Positions 16,955 to 29,060 of a stretch of 64,000 nucleotides of DNA are shown here, piece after piece. How positions within the stretch are numbered: the stretch's first letter is position 1; every line of letters begins with the position of its first letter. Below the pieces are notes generated by a model. It made no database searches and was not told the DNA's origin. It worked only from the letters and a program-made list of their open reading frames with translations. A program made the position numbers and the translations under genes. The DNA is from Glandiceps talaboti (Eukaryota; Hemichordata; Enteropneusta; Spengelidae): NCBI RefSeq assembly GCF_964340395.1, contig NC_135549.1, positions 17,374,842 to 17,438,841 on the forward strand, read 5' to 3'.

Positions 16955-19900
16955 TACATACACACACATAAATATATACTTAGATGTTTGTAAGGATCAA
17001 TCTGTGTATATTGAAATGTTGTAACTTTTTAACCTTTGGAACTATCTTCTATATCAGTTTTACCTCCAACTAGAACACTAGAAAAACCTAAAATTATGGC
17101 AACCAAACCTTTAGTAGCAAATTATGATGCAGATCCTGAAAGGTCAACGACACCACCACCAGGAAGTTCCTTTGGCAATATTTCACCACCTCCAATAGCA
17201 CGACCACTGCCCACACAGAGTAATTTCCAAGCTCCAGTCGGTCTGGGGTAAGTAATGTAATGTTTCATGGCATGGTTTACTGACAAGTATATACTGTTGG
17301 TCTAGGATAAAGTTAGGGGTTCAGGATCATTTACACAGATCATGAGGCCTTTGCAGACAGTCTTTATGTAATGGCCAGTTGCTAATGTAATGTAGAATGG
17401 CCAGCTGTCAATGTAGTGCAGAATGGCCAGTTGTCAATGTAGTGCAAAATGGCTAGCTTTCAATGTAATGCATTTTGTATTTCACTCATCAGGTCAAGTT
17501 CTGTTGCTGCAAAAATTATGGCAAAATATGGTTTCAAAGAAGGACAGGGACTTGGTAAATCAGAACAAGGAATGAGTTCAGCACTTCAAGTAGAAAAAAC
17601 AAGTAAACGTGGTGGAAAAATTATTGCTGGAGATAAACCAAGTAAGTTGAGGTATTTCTGAGATACGGCCCTGTAGCAGGGAATAATGAAAAGATATGCT
17701 AACACAAGGTCTGTTAATTTGGTAAGATATGAGGGCCATGTTCATGGTTATATAACAGGCCTATTGGTACAGGTATGTATTCATCGTAAGTACTGGCCAT
17801 ATCCATGGCAATGACTAACATATGCAGGCACAATATTGGTGAAAGTTACTTGTCAGAATTAGATGTAGATAAACTCAATGACAGTGGATGTATTTTGTAT
17901 TAACAGTTATGTACATGATTGTATAGTCCATAATTTAGTACTACAGAGTGTCTGCCAGGGAAGGAGAATGTCAACATTTTTTTCCATGTAGTAGTTTCAC
18001 TTAAAGATAAATTTCAGTTTAACAATCAGATGTTCAAAACTTCATGGATTTTACTGAATTCAGGTATTGTTCATGATGTGTGTTTTTAAAAGTTATCCCA
18101 TTGTCCCACATCTTGCCACATAATTAGAATGATGGCCTTAGCCTTCCCCATGATAAGAGATGAACAGTACCAGAGAAATGTTATGTTTATGGTAACATGT
18201 ATGTCTGGGTTCTATGTAACTTTATGGGTCCTATGTAACTTTATGTCTGGGTTCTATGTAACTTTACGGGTCCTGTGTAACTTTATGTCTGGGTTCTATG
18301 TAACTTTACAGGTCCTATGTAACTTTATGTCTGGGTTCTATGTACCTTTACGGGTCCTATGTAACTTTATGTCTGGGTTCTATGTAACTTTACGGGTCCT
18401 ATGTAACTTTATGTCTGGGTTCTATGTAACTTTACAGGTCCTATGTAACTTTATGTCTGGGTTCTATGAAACTTTACAGGTCCTATGTAACTTTATGTCT
18501 GGGTTCTATGTAACTTTACAGGTCCTGTGTAACTTTATGTCTGGGTTCTATGTAACTTTGCGGGTCCTATGTAACTTTATCTGTCATGTTTGGAAATATC
18601 TTTCCATATGTTGATATTTTACATTGTTGATGTGTGATGTAATATGTCAACAGTTATGCCAGTTGAACCTCTTCCCCCACCACCACCAGTCCAAGAACAA
18701 CCAGGTTTATCAAAACAATCAACTAGTGATCTTACAGAAGCCATGAGAAATCCAAGTAAAGTAGTTTTACTTCGGGTAAGTCTTTGTGAATCTGACAAAT
18801 TATTTTGAAATCTGTCAAGTTTTTGTTTCTGTCTCTATTGGTCTGAGATTGAAGAGCGATGAAGTTCAGTATAGTACATGTTAATCCCCTTTCTACCAGC
18901 GTTGTATTGCTTGTACACAAAAACTTAGTTGGGGAAAACCTGGATTAACAAAATCAGTCTTCACATGTGTGCATCTGTGTCTGTCTGTCAAGTTCTCAGA
19001 CATTGACAGATTTAGCCAATTCCAATAATGTCAAATTGCTTGGTGATATACCTGAAAAGCAGAGATACTTCTCTACATAATTGGTCAAATGGTAAGACTA
19101 TTGCCAGTATTGGTATATGTATGTATAATGGTTTCTCAAAAGACTGTCTGCTACATGGAAGTGCAACTCTCACCATGTCTGTGGCCAGTCTTACTTCCAT
19201 CTGTAGCCAGTTGTACTTTCCATCTGCGACTGGTTTTTCTTCCTGTGACCAGTTGTATTTCCTATCTGTGATTGGTTGATCATAATTGTTGTTGCATGCT
19301 TTTTATGACTTTGTTATACATTTTGTAATTGTAAACACTCATGATTTGATCTATGATTTTCACATTTTGAGTGAGTAAACATTGAAGAAAATAGTGTTTG
19401 GCTATCTCAGTAGTGTCATACTGATTGGTATCATCAATACTGTTGAGTGTACGCTATCAAGAATTAATGAAGGCTGGCTATTGCCTGTTTCTTATATTCT
19501 GTAAAACAAATTTTACCGATTTCAAATGGACAAATTTTATATGTTTCAAATTAAGTGTAATCATTTTCGATATAAAATCATTTTATATATGGGAAATCCT
19601 ATGGCTTGAACAATATGTGATGTACGTTAAAAAAATGGTTGTTATATCACAATTAGGTACAGATTTCAAGTGTTTGAAATCAAGCATAAGTGTTTTAGGT
19701 GTATATGATCTGTTCTGTGGCTTCTAACGTTATGTGATTTGTATAGAATATGGTTGGTCCTGGTGAAGTTGATGAAGATTTGGAACCAGAAACAGCAGAA
19801 GAATGTACAAAATATGGAAAAGTTAACAGAGTTCTTATATTTGAAGTAAGTCTAAACCCTCAAAATCAAGGAATGTATTTCTTGTGAGACACCACAGACA

Positions 19901-22900
19901 CAGTCTCATTCTTAGGGCGGCCCTTTTTATTTTTCTGTTTCTCATCTCCCGACCGACCCTGATTTGCAGCTCCGACATCAGAAAAAAAAAAGTTTTTTTA
20001 TTTCCGACCGACCCCTGAGCACAGCAAAATTGTAAGGTTCCTCATGGCGTCTTAGACCAGTTCTGCCGAGGCCACGACCTTGCGACATTGGCCCCCTAAA
20101 ATTACAAATGACGCAATAATTTTCCCACCTTGCGTCGCTTTGGCGCATTCATTTTACGGCAGACATCAAAATTATCTAAGTTCACGGCCGGACCAGGCCA
20201 GGCTCTGACTCGACGTCAATCCCACAAGAAGTATACTGACTGCGTAAGGGAAAGTTTTGTTGACATCATATAAGATACAGTGACAACGCGCAGTTCTATT
20301 GTTAACATAAAAATGCCACAAAAAGATCAACTTTGATAAACTTTATCTACAAATTGAAACGTTAGAAGGAGTAGATGAGACGTCGAAATGGACGTCTCTC
20401 GTCACATGTTTTGTCTACCGTCACTGTCGTGACCTCTGACCTACTCACTGACGTGTGCGAAACACTGAACTTGCTACTGGAACGCGGAACATCTGTCTGC
20501 CACAGCTCAGAAGCCTGAGTAAACCAAATTTATGGGACAGGTTGTGATTTCCATTTGTTGATGGGTTAAATTAAATGAGTACATGTGTATTTTGATTCCG
20601 AAAAAGCTGTGTTAGGGGATCTTGTTGCATGATGTTGACAGTGACACATGTGAATGTTGGGCACTGAATCAATGCGTAATCACTGGCATGGCCACTATAG
20701 ACGGCCGATGCATGTGGTATGTGGTATTTACAGAGCATCCCAACTTTGACGTTGTTGATAGTTTTAGTTAAAGATTCAAGTTCTGAGTTTCAAGGACACC
20801 TAATGTCAGCTTTCCGTATCAAGTTAAGTTTACGGTATGTAACTATGCTGTCATTTGATATAGCAGGACCAAATCATGATACACAGCCAGTAACGGTTAA
20901 TTAATAAAAAATAAATTATTTTAAAGTTTGTTTGACTATTATTTGTAAGTTTTTCGTTCACATTTGGTACTTCTTAAAGTCAGGGATTTTTTTTCTTCAA
21001 AATGTCATGAATTTGAAGAGGGAATCATAAACACAGCAGTGTACTAACAATTTTAAAAATGAAACAAGTGGTTATAAGTTTAGGATTTCTCAAAGTTTTT
21101 ATTCAATCATATGTTCACTGTGACTTATTTTGAAGTTGTTCTTTGTCCTTGTCTGAAAAAAGGGAATTATGAATTTGAGCACTGCTATTCATTGATATTC
21201 AGATTAAAAATTGTGACTACCTGGCTGTCTAATCTTTCTAAACAATATATAATATACTCTGTAGAAATGACTTAAAATTACATAATCTTAATTGCCTTCT
21301 TTTTATAAGGTGTAATGTGTAGTACACAATTTTCAAAAATAGCTTACTGGGAACTGTTATTATGAATGGAATTTTTTTATGTAGTTAGGTAACGGTCTAT
21401 AGGTAATGGAATATTTCAGACCACAGTATCTCTATAGTGGTCTGAGATAATTTATATGAATATTTCATAGACAATAATAATTGACCCCACTCCCTGTCAA
21501 ATGACACCACTTTTTGCAACCAAGGGGCCTTTGTCCCCACTTGTTGGAAACCTTGGCAGAACACTGCCGTCTACCCCCCCTCCCCCCCACCTCCCCACCC
21601 AACCCCTTTGTTACATCAGAGCAGCATGTGTCTAAGGCCGTTGAGGTTTGATGAGGGGCAGGGCTCGAAATTAATACTGTTGCGCAGTACATTTAGATGC
21701 AATGTAATAATAGCTCAGAATATTTCCATCATTTTCAAAATTATGCTTAAAATTGGTAAAAGTCATACTGCATTCTAATTTCTTGACCAGTTTTTAGCTT
21801 TATATCAGTTGTATCATCGGGGAAATGATCGACTCCATAGCGTTTCATGACCCATGACATGCATAATTCCGAGGTTTACATTATTACTTTTAATTACTTT
21901 TAAACAGTAAATCCCAAAGGAGTTCTGAGTTCTAGAAATGTTTACATGTTATCTGGTGGATTATTTTGACAAGTTCACACTGAAGAAAAATGTTTCATAG
22001 AAGTAATGATTTATATAAATGAAAATTCATCTCGCACACTGATGACAATCACGTAAGTGTTTCAAAAAGTTACACACTGAAGTTCGAATTGGATAACTTG
22101 AAAAAATTGTTAGCGATGTCAATGCCACTTTGATTAATAGGACGAATGTATTAGTACTCCTGATAAAATCATACAATAGTTCATGGCTACAGATATACAG
22201 CCATCAGGATGATAAGTATTCAATCGTCTTCTTACAAAGTTGTTCTACGGACTTGTCAACCTTGCTAAAATGAAGGAAAGAGACTTGTAACAAGGAATTC
22301 AATAAAGAGAAGAGAAAAGAAGTTGTAGAGAGACTGACAGGACAGAAAGGACAGAGAGTAGAACTGAAAAAATACAGATTTTTTTTCTTGCCCCCCCCTT
22401 TTTTTTTATTTCGCCCGCCCGCCCCACCTGACTTTTCCATTGGAGATGAGAAACAAAAAAAAAAAAAACCTCACCCTTAGTTGTAGACATGAAAAATGGT
22501 CTTCAGTTTTTACTAAGCATTCTAGTAAAAATGATAAAAAATAAATAAATAAATATAGGATTATGTACAGTACAGTTAGTTGATTTATGTTGCTGTAACA
22601 ATTTAATACATGTATGTATACTTGTAGTAAATGTACTGATGCAGTGTATCATGCTATCCTTTGTAATAATGTTCAGTCCCAGCTCACAGTTTATGGTACT
22701 GAATCTTAAAGTTTCTAAGTCTTCAGCCATTTCCTTCACTTCACATCACATCACATCATGTGTAGTTTTACTGTAAATATTTTGCTTGTGTCTAAGTTTC
22801 TAAATCAATTGACCCTAATTTTGCATCTTGACATCATTTTAGTTACCTGGAGCAGATGATGACGAAGCTGTCAGGATATTTATAGAGTTTGACAGACTAG

Positions 22901-23424
22901 AATCGGCAATTAAAGGTAATCTTTCTGTTCACTTTTCACTGTTCACTGTTATGAGGGATGAAGTATAAGGTGATTCAGAAGCTTACACAGGGTTTATTCT
23001 AATTGATTGGAAAAACAATGAAAGCATTTTTTACATATGTTCCTGGTCCTTTTGAAAAAATATAAATATGGACGGTGTACCACCTTGTTTTATTTTTTCC
23101 ATAGTTAACACAGTATTTGGTGACCATATTGGATTCTTTATTTTAAAAATTTGCAAGGAGACCCGATATTTTTCTTGATTTTAAGCAAGAGTGGGTGTTT
23201 TTTCTTGAATAAAGTACCAGCAAATGTTTAAGATTGTTATCTCTGATGTGCGTACTGCATTAACACCGATCAAATATTCCACTTTCCTTGTAATAACGAT
23301 GTTGCTTCCGTTTATGTTTTTGCCTTCAGCTGTGGTAGATTTAAATGGCAGGTACTTCGGAGGACGGATTGTAAAAGCAGGATTTTTTGACACAGACAGA
23401 TTCAAGAGATATGATTTAGCGTGA
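10242..23424 (+). CDS. RBM17: RNA-binding protein 17 / splicing factor 45 (SPF45)
   Basis: Eleven coding exons: 10242-10320, 14270-14475, 15212-15423, 15890-16131, 16575-16676, 17058-17247, 17493-17641, 18654-18775, 19747-19845, 22843-22915 and 23330-23424. They give 522 residues; human RBM17 has 401. The N-terminus is MSLYDGLGLDTG. Then come LAPVIDL, DDEYNPLWPNEYDK, an RD/RE-rich block (about residues 166-235), GAAIAPP, a G-patch (about 348-394, KIMAKYGFKEGQGLGKSEQG) and a C-terminal UHM-type RRM (from about 429, KVVLLRNMVGPGEVDEDLE). The UHM carries the family R-Y-F motif at 499-501. In other animals SPF45 binds ULM motifs of SF1, U2AF65 and SF3B1 and selects 3' splice sites in the spliceosome. 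The extra length comes from the RD block and proline-rich linkers. A 5' leader exon is expected near 8 kb. Confidence 0.95.
10321..14269. other. RBM17 intron 1, no further gene seen
   Basis: AT-rich intronic DNA with no recognisable exon. A 76-codon minus-strand open frame at 13952-13722 has no recognised homology. A short TTTA run lies near 13287-13305. Confidence 0.6.
15890..16131 (+). repeat. RD/RE-coding purine repeat in RBM17 exon 4
   Basis: Nearly pure purine imperfect hexamers (GAY AGR) encode a long alternating Arg-Asp/Arg-Glu tract with few interruptions, followed by an acidic patch around SDEEEYEERE. Human RBM17 has a shorter, mixed charged helix here. The frame is kept from exon 3 to exon 5. 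Confidence 0.85.
16880..16970 (+). repeat. (CA)n microsatellite in RBM17
   Basis: A CA run to about 16950 followed by TACA repeats, lying in the intron before the exon 17058-17247. A GT-rich run at 16319-16410 lies one intron upstream. Confidence 0.95.
17371..17474 (+). repeat. 26-bp minisatellite next to an RBM17 acceptor
   Basis: Four tandem 26-bp units start at ATGGCC/ATGGCT at 17371, 17397, 17423 and 17449. The array ends about 15 bp before the acceptor at 17491-17492, so it may carry the branch point of this intron. Confidence 0.8.
18190..18580 (+). repeat. 42-bp minisatellite in RBM17 intron
   Basis: About nine units of 42 bp, each with TTTATGTCTGGGTTCTATG and ACTTTACGGGTCCTATG. One strand is open throughout, giving a 161-codon frame made only of the repeat. 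It ends about 75 bp before the exon 18654-18775. Confidence 0.92.
19183..19280 (+). repeat. Short degenerate tandem repeat, about 30 bp
   Basis: Three to four degenerate units built around CCAGTTGTACTTTCCATCTG within the RBM17 intron. No coding role. Confidence 0.6.
19916..22475. mobile_element. 2.56-kb DNA transposon-like element in RBM17
   Basis: The ends are imperfect inverted repeats. The left end is GGCGGCCC, then T-rich, then GTTTCTCATCTCC at about 19937-19950; the right end has GGAGATGAGAAAC from 22442, then an A-run and CCTCACC. Both ends abut CTTAG (19911-19915 and 22476-22480), a probable 5-bp target duplication. The interior has CpG-rich stretches near 20.0-20.5 kb and no transposase-like frame, so it is probably non-autonomous. 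A partial second element may be nested: CAGGGCTCGAAATTAA at about 21660 matches the terminus of the element at 42007. It lies in the 3-kb intron between 19845 and 22843. Confidence 0.6.
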
Positions 23425-23573
23425 ACTCATATGAAATAACGCTGTATCATCATCAAATAAGTCCAGTGACATAAGAAGAAATGGTGATAGATTGTGACAT
23501 CATGTTAAACTTTGCTGGAACTGTACAAGTATCAATAATCCATATACAGCATCACCAGCATATTATAGGGAGG

Positions 23574-23905
23574 TTCAATTATACTAGCAACAATGATTGT
23601 GATTGGCTCATTTAAAAAAAAAATCACTGTCAACCAATGAGCATCTAGATGACAAATGTAGATGAAATGCCATCACAACATTCTCTATGGAGGTTCTCTA
23701 TATTATCGAAACGAATGATTCGGATTGGTTAATTCGCTTATAACAGATTACTGTCAACCAACCAGCATCCAGCTTACTAAATATAGGTGATGATGTCATC
23801 AAATTATTCTATGTTGGTTCTCTACTCTTGTCTAAACAACAATTCTGATTGGTGTGTTGTAAGAATGCAGACTGCTATCAACCAATCAGCATGTAGAAGT
23901 TCAAT
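23574..23905 (+). repeat. Degenerate repeat with CCAAT motifs (3 units) after RBM17
   Basis: Three diverged units of about 120 bp. Each contains a GATTGG segment and, 30-40 bp later, TCAACCAAT or TCAACCAAC followed by AGCAT. They lie in the RBM17 3' UTR or just beyond. They could be decayed repeat copies rather than regulatory sites. Confidence 0.5.
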
Positions 23906-26900
23906 ATGTGTACTTCCAGAATTGGCACTTTATTTGTTTGTTAGATCGTGTCTTCATGCAGGGTCCATCTCAGTCTCCACAGTGGGCCAGATGTACCGTT
24001 CTGTTATCACCATGTAACATTCAGAAGAAGGAGAGGAGGAGGAGACCTATACAGTATTCATCATCTGTAAACCTACAGAAGAATGGTATCCCAAATAATA
24101 GTACAGAACCAACTCCTGAACAAGGAGACGTGTTTGGTTGTATACTAATGTTCAGTCTGTTAGCATAGTCACATGTCCATCTATGATTGCCTCACTCTGT
24201 CTTTGGTTATGTTTTCACTTGTTGTTTTTAGTACATAATATTCCCACAAAACTCAAAGACTAAGTAATATAATATTCCCACGAAACTCAAAGACTAAGTT
24301 GTTTTTAGCAGGCAATATTCTCACAACTTGTTTTTTTAGCGGGTAATATTTTCTCATGAAACTCAAAACTCCTACTGTGGATGTGTGACACATGCAAAGA
24401 CCACAAGGACAAACCCTCAATAATTCACTTCTTTCAGCATATCCATGAATATTAAGTACATGTATTTTATCGTCATAATTTTGCAATATTTCTGGACTAT
24501 TGATAATGAAAGAGTCCTCCCAATGAACAAAATACATAGAGTACAATATGTATGGACACAAAGTCTTACCATGGACACTTTTTTTAAAAAAAGGGAAGGA
24601 ACAGAAACATGCAGTGAATAAGTTACCACTGCATCAGATTGACGGGTGTGAACTTTGACCCCTGGCAGATCACATTGAAATATGTATAGTTTTCACCTAC
24701 TGTCAAATTCATGTACAGTTCCACAGCCGACATTTTTAAAATTCTCTCATGTACGTATTCGAAGTGAATCATATTCGTTGACGAAGCTGATGTGTAAATA
24801 TTTGTAAAACCGTTATCTATGCATAGAGTTCATCATGTGATGTATAGATAAAGGCACAGAATTGTAAGTTCTGACCTTGACACAAGATAACACTTTTTTT
24901 GCCAAAGTCCCTAACTGTAGTTTTGTCTTTTTTTTGTTATCTTGATCTGAAAATTGCCAGACTTCATTACAGTAATAAACTTGTATATTTAAAGTATGAC
25001 TTGTTGTACTTGCGGTATGTTTTTAGTACCCAAAGGGTGGACTCCCACAGGGGCTGTTGGCATTACCTATGTCTGTCTGTCCATGTACAGATATATCTCA
25101 GATGTACACAACTTCAATCAAACCTGGCACAAATGTCAAACACTATAGGGTGCATATGGAGGTCACTACTATGACCTTTATGGCAAAATGGTGGTATGTA
25201 GAGCTTTCCTGTCCACTCTGTTACCCCAGTGAAACATAGTGGCGAGTGTTATATCATGTATTGTTTAGGAAACAACAATCAAAAAGATTATTGAATGTAC
25301 AAAGGAAAGAAATGATGGTATCAATGGCATTGCGTGTTCCTTATTACTTGATGTAATGATGTCAGATATAAAATAGTCCTAATGAAATTGGGGTGGGGTG
25401 GCACCCTTCAAACACAAACTTGCAGAAATTGACCAAGTAGTGTTGTTTTGCTTGTGTTGACTTCTTCAATGATTCATGTTTAATAAAAAGAACAGCACCA
25501 TGTCAAAACATTGGATGTGGTCAAATGGGAGATATCAAGTAAAGCACAACAGGTACGGTATTCAGTATACCACTTGAACTTAGTTTTTTGTGAACTGCCA
25601 ATAAATTAAAGGATATCAAGACATCTGTCTGCAAGAGTTTCCTAACTTTTACTACAATCTACTATTATTCCTGCTCAGCACCATAGAACATTGTTGTATT
25701 GGATTTTGTCGCTATACAAATTCTTTTGATTGATTGACTAGTTGAATGAGTGCATACAATGAATGGTGCACAATCACATTCTTTTAAGTGACAAAACTAT
25801 CACTTGGGTTGTTGCTTTTTTGATAGATTTCAGTCCCTTTTACTGGTTAACACCTTGTATTTCATGGTCTCGGTGATAGGTAAGTGATCTCACTGAGAAA
25901 GTATATTAAATGCACATTTTACAATATCATTTAAGCAAGTGAAAGGGTAGTCAAAGACCACTCAAAGATCCAGTGGTTTATTAAAGTCGTATGGTTATTA
26001 CACAATAATAATACAAGTTTCATACTTGTACACAAACTAATTTTCATGACAGGAGGGTGATCTAAATCAGTCTTGACAAGAAATGATCAATTCCATGCAA
26101 ACAAGCAATCCATAGTGTGAAAATATTGATGTGTGAGATTGCATCATCACTATGCAAATTTTATTTGAAGATGTGGGAATAATCAATAAACGTTGCATAC
26201 TTTGTGAATCTGACAGTCTGTTTCAATATATGTTCTAATGATCAATACTTTGGCATATATTTGTCCATTTGTAAAATTGCTCTGATATCAATACATTATC
26301 TATAGATATACTATCTACAAAATGTTCTTGTTCATAAACTGTACACTTCATTTGTACAAAATGTTTATAAAAAAATATGAGTTATTCTAGACTGAGCCAT
26401 GTGTACATGTTGCGATTTCTTTTTGGCTGTTGCATTTACTGTTGTTTGTTTTTTTGTGAGCGCTTGTTACATACATCTGACACTATACCATAGGTTTTCT
26501 CGAACCCAATCTCGTACTTACAAGTAGCCAGCGAGAATCTGTCTTACAATATAACACTCAACATTAGAAATTGAAAGAAAGAGAACAACCAAGCAAATAA
26601 TGATAACATTGTTGTCTGCATTCTAGCTCTGTGCTCATGCTCTTTTGGAACAGAGTGTTCTGAAGTACTGTACCTGTATGTTTTGGTGTATTATGCATTT
26701 TCATTTGTTGAGTGAATTCACTCAGCGCTCTCATGTGGCTTGGGATAATCGATGGTATTGTGTCAGATATATGTAATGAGTGCTCACAAAAGTAACGACA
26801 GTAAATGTAACAGCCAAACAGAAACACCACATCACATTGTAATCAGATTGATTATAGACATATTTCTTTATATTTCTTAGTCTTTCTCATATCCTACTGT
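23906..26900. other. RBM17 3' UTR and spacer to NEIL2
   Basis: No supported exon. A degenerate interspersed-repeat-like stretch lies at about 25040-25260. AATAAA sites on the + strand near 24975, 25491 and 25600 are possible RBM17 ends. An 86-codon frame at 23908-24168 has no recognised homology. Confidence 0.5.
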
Positions 26901-26901
26901 T

Positions 26902-28302
26902 CTAGTGTGTGTGCTTGAAATGTCTACTTTGTCCAGGCATTGTAAACTTTGATTTGTCAGTGAGTGATGGTCTATTCCTGGATTTATTACCAGTACTTTC
27001 TTTCTTCATTTTACTGCTAGTACTGCCCTTGGTTTTACTGCTAGTACTGCCCTTGGTTTTACTGCTAGTACTGCCCTTGGTTTTACTGCTAGTACTGCCC
27101 TGGGTTTTACTGCTAGTACTGCCCTGGGTTTTACTGCTAGTACTGTCCTGGGTTTTCTTCAAGGTTTTATTGACTGAACTGAGACCAGTACAGATCTTTG
27201 TTTTATTCACTGAATTACTTTTCTTTCTTGAACTCTTTCTTTCGTCAACATATCTAACCTGTGAATCACTACTGTCATGCACTTCAATGTTTCTCTTTTT
27301 TCTCTTCATGTTGTTACTTTCTTCATTCTTTCTCTTTCTTCCCTTGTTGTCCTTTCCCTTTGACTCAGAGTCAGACTTTTTCTTGGAACCTGTCTTGCTT
27401 TGTTTCTTTGTTTTGTCACCACCACCACCAGGTAAAGTAGCCTTGCCATCTTTCACCCCGTCTCCTCTAAGAGGTTGACATTCAGGACACCAGATTGTCA
27501 TTCTTTTCAGACTCTCTCCAAACCAATCACGCTGTGTTTTGTGACCTTCAACGCATTTGGACTTCTGGTAAACCTGACACTTATCGGTAAGTTTTTGCCA
27601 GGTCTTTTTAAATTCTCTGTTCTTCTCATAATCCATCCACATGGCACTGAAATCAACAGCTGCCTGTACGACTTGTTTAGCTTGTGTTGATGTCAAGTCT
27701 GCACCTAACTCAAGTGGATGGACTTTAGCTGTATAAAGTGCTTCATTTTTCATGATATTACCAAGCCCAGCGAATACACTTTGATCAAGGAGCGTATAAC
27801 AAACAGCTCGTTTACCTTGCACTGCTGCAGTAGCTTTGTCGATATCAAAGTTAGTCTTCAAAATATCTGTTGCTGTATCATCACAGGGTTCATCTACATA
27901 CTGTACACTACCACTGTAAAAAGCCAAAAATTCACTGTCTGAAAACCTGATCAGCAATCTGGGTGTCGGTACCTTTTGTGTTTTCGAAAGTCTTGACGGA
28001 CCTTTCAGTTCATTTGCTCGTAGACCTCCCCACATGAGGAAATGATAGCGTAGCCAAACTGTACCACTGGCTGTCTTCTTGCTGTCTTTGTCATCTTCTT
28101 CACCAGGTGTTGTTTTTACAAGTGGACTGGGTTTGAATTCTAGAAACATCTGTTTACCATATGGTTGTACTGATGAAAAGATGCAGCCAATCAAGGCTTT
28201 CTTATTGACAACTTGTGTATTTCCTTCCACATCCAGTATTTGCCGACCAATGAACTGATTGGCAATAGTACTCCATCGTTGTACACTAGGACCTTCTGGC
28301 AT
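26902..28302 (-). CDS. NEIL2: Endonuclease VIII-like 2 DNA glycosylase
   Basis: A single coding exon of 466 residues; human NEIL2 has 332. The start is MPEGP, because the Fpg/Nei family uses Pro2 as nucleophile and Glu3 as acid after Met removal. An in-frame ATG at 28350 only abuts the acceptor of a leader intron. Lys50 (YGKQMFLEF), GLGN at 179-182 with IMKNEALY, and a Cys-His-Cys-Cys zinc finger (C250, H254, C272, C275) match NEIL2, not the zincless NEIL1. Such enzymes excise oxidised cytosines and other lesions and nick the strand, favouring bubble and transcribed DNA. Residues 280-466 are a Lys/Ser-rich tail with nuclear-localisation-like KRKKR stretches and six copies of an 8-residue KTQGSTSS repeat, absent from human NEIL2. 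Confidence 0.95.
   Translation of the reverse strand: MPEGPSVQRWSTIANQFIGRQILDVEGNTQVVNKKALIGCIFSSVQPYGKQMFLEFKPSPLVKTTPGEEDDKDSKKTASGTVWLRYHFLMWGGLRANELKGPSRLSKTQKVPTPRLLIRFSDSEFLAFYSGSVQYVDEPCDDTATDILKTNFDIDKATAAVQGKRAVCYTLLDQSVFAGLGNIMKNEALYTAKVHPLELGADLTSTQAKQVVQAAVDFSAMWMDYEKNREFKKTWQKLTDKCQVYQKSKCVEGHKTQRDWFGESLKRMTIWCPECQPLRGDGVKDGKATLPGGGGDKTKKQSKTGSKKKSDSESKGKDNKGRKRKNEESNNMKRKKRNIEVHDSSDSQVRYVDERKSSRKKSNSVNKTKICTGLSSVNKTLKKTQDSTSSKTQGSTSSKTQGSTSSKTKGSTSSKTKGSTSSKTKGSTSSKMKKESTGNKSRNRPSLTDKSKFTMPGQSRHFKHTH
27009..27152 (-). repeat. 24-bp coding minisatellite in NEIL2 tail
   Basis: Six 24-bp units encode KTQGSTSS or KTKGSTSS. Unit length is a multiple of three, so copy changes keep frame. 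The repeat lies in the disordered C-terminal tail, after the catalytic and zinc-finger domains. Confidence 0.93.
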
Positions 28303-28350
28303 TGTTATATTCTTCTTTGACTTTGGGATGACTTGTCCAACAACAGTCAC

Positions 28351-29060
28351 TGTGAATTGAAATCATTTTCAAACTTTTAAACTTGTATCGGTGTGTATGA
28401 TGCTTATTAGCAAATACCAAACCATTCTAATATATCATTATTTGATTGATTTTAGGTAGATTCATGGGCTTAAGTTAAACCACAGACAACTTACTTGTCT
28501 GTGGTAAACATACATTATACAATACTTATACTCCCGTGGTTTAATACTTTGGTTATACTACACACCTTGTCAGTGGTTATAAGTTAGTATACATGTACAG
28601 TATATACTTTGGAGTTATCACGGGTGGGTTGGGGTTAGTCCTGCTTCCATGACGGTGCACGAGTCTGTATTACTGACTTGACTCTAAGGGACAATTGTCA
28701 GAATCGAGTCCCGAATTCCTCCGTATGCAAGCAGGACTAGGTTGGGGTAAACTTGTCACTGTAGTTTGAATTTTTCATAAGATATTTGACAATATCCTCT
28801 TGTCATATGTAGGTGCTATCTTGGTTATTAAACTCAGGCTTTGAAATACTATACGTATTCTAGTATAACTTTACATTTAATACACAAATCTAATTAACAT
28901 ATCTACTAATTATTTACATACACTTGAGAAAACATCAATTCAACATACCTTGTATATATAGTGATCTCTGGAACAAGAAAACGATTCTTCGTCGTTGAGT
29001 AGAGTGACAATATATTCACGACAGAAATATCACTGCTAACGCACCTGTGTACGTTGTCGC
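28351..29060 (-). other. NEIL2 leader intron and probable 5' UTR exon
   Basis: On the minus strand TTCAATTCACAG precedes 28349, a good acceptor. ACAAG|GTATGT at 28949 is a good donor. A non-coding first exon therefore probably runs from about 29050 to 28949, in a slightly CpG-richer stretch (28980-29170) that may be the promoter. The intron contains a 104-bp MITE. Confidence 0.5.
28636..28739. mobile_element. 104-bp MITE with 9-bp target duplication
   Basis: Inverted ends TAGTCCTGCTT and AAGCAGGACTA, with further complementarity inward (CCATGACGG against CCGTATGC). Flanked by a perfect 9-bp direct repeat GGTTGGGGT at 28627-28635 and 28740-28748. A 9-bp duplication is typical of Mutator-like transposons. 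Confidence 0.75.

Noticed and set aside
18129-18614. 161-codon frame in RBM17 intron
   Set aside because: Made entirely of the 42-bp minisatellite.
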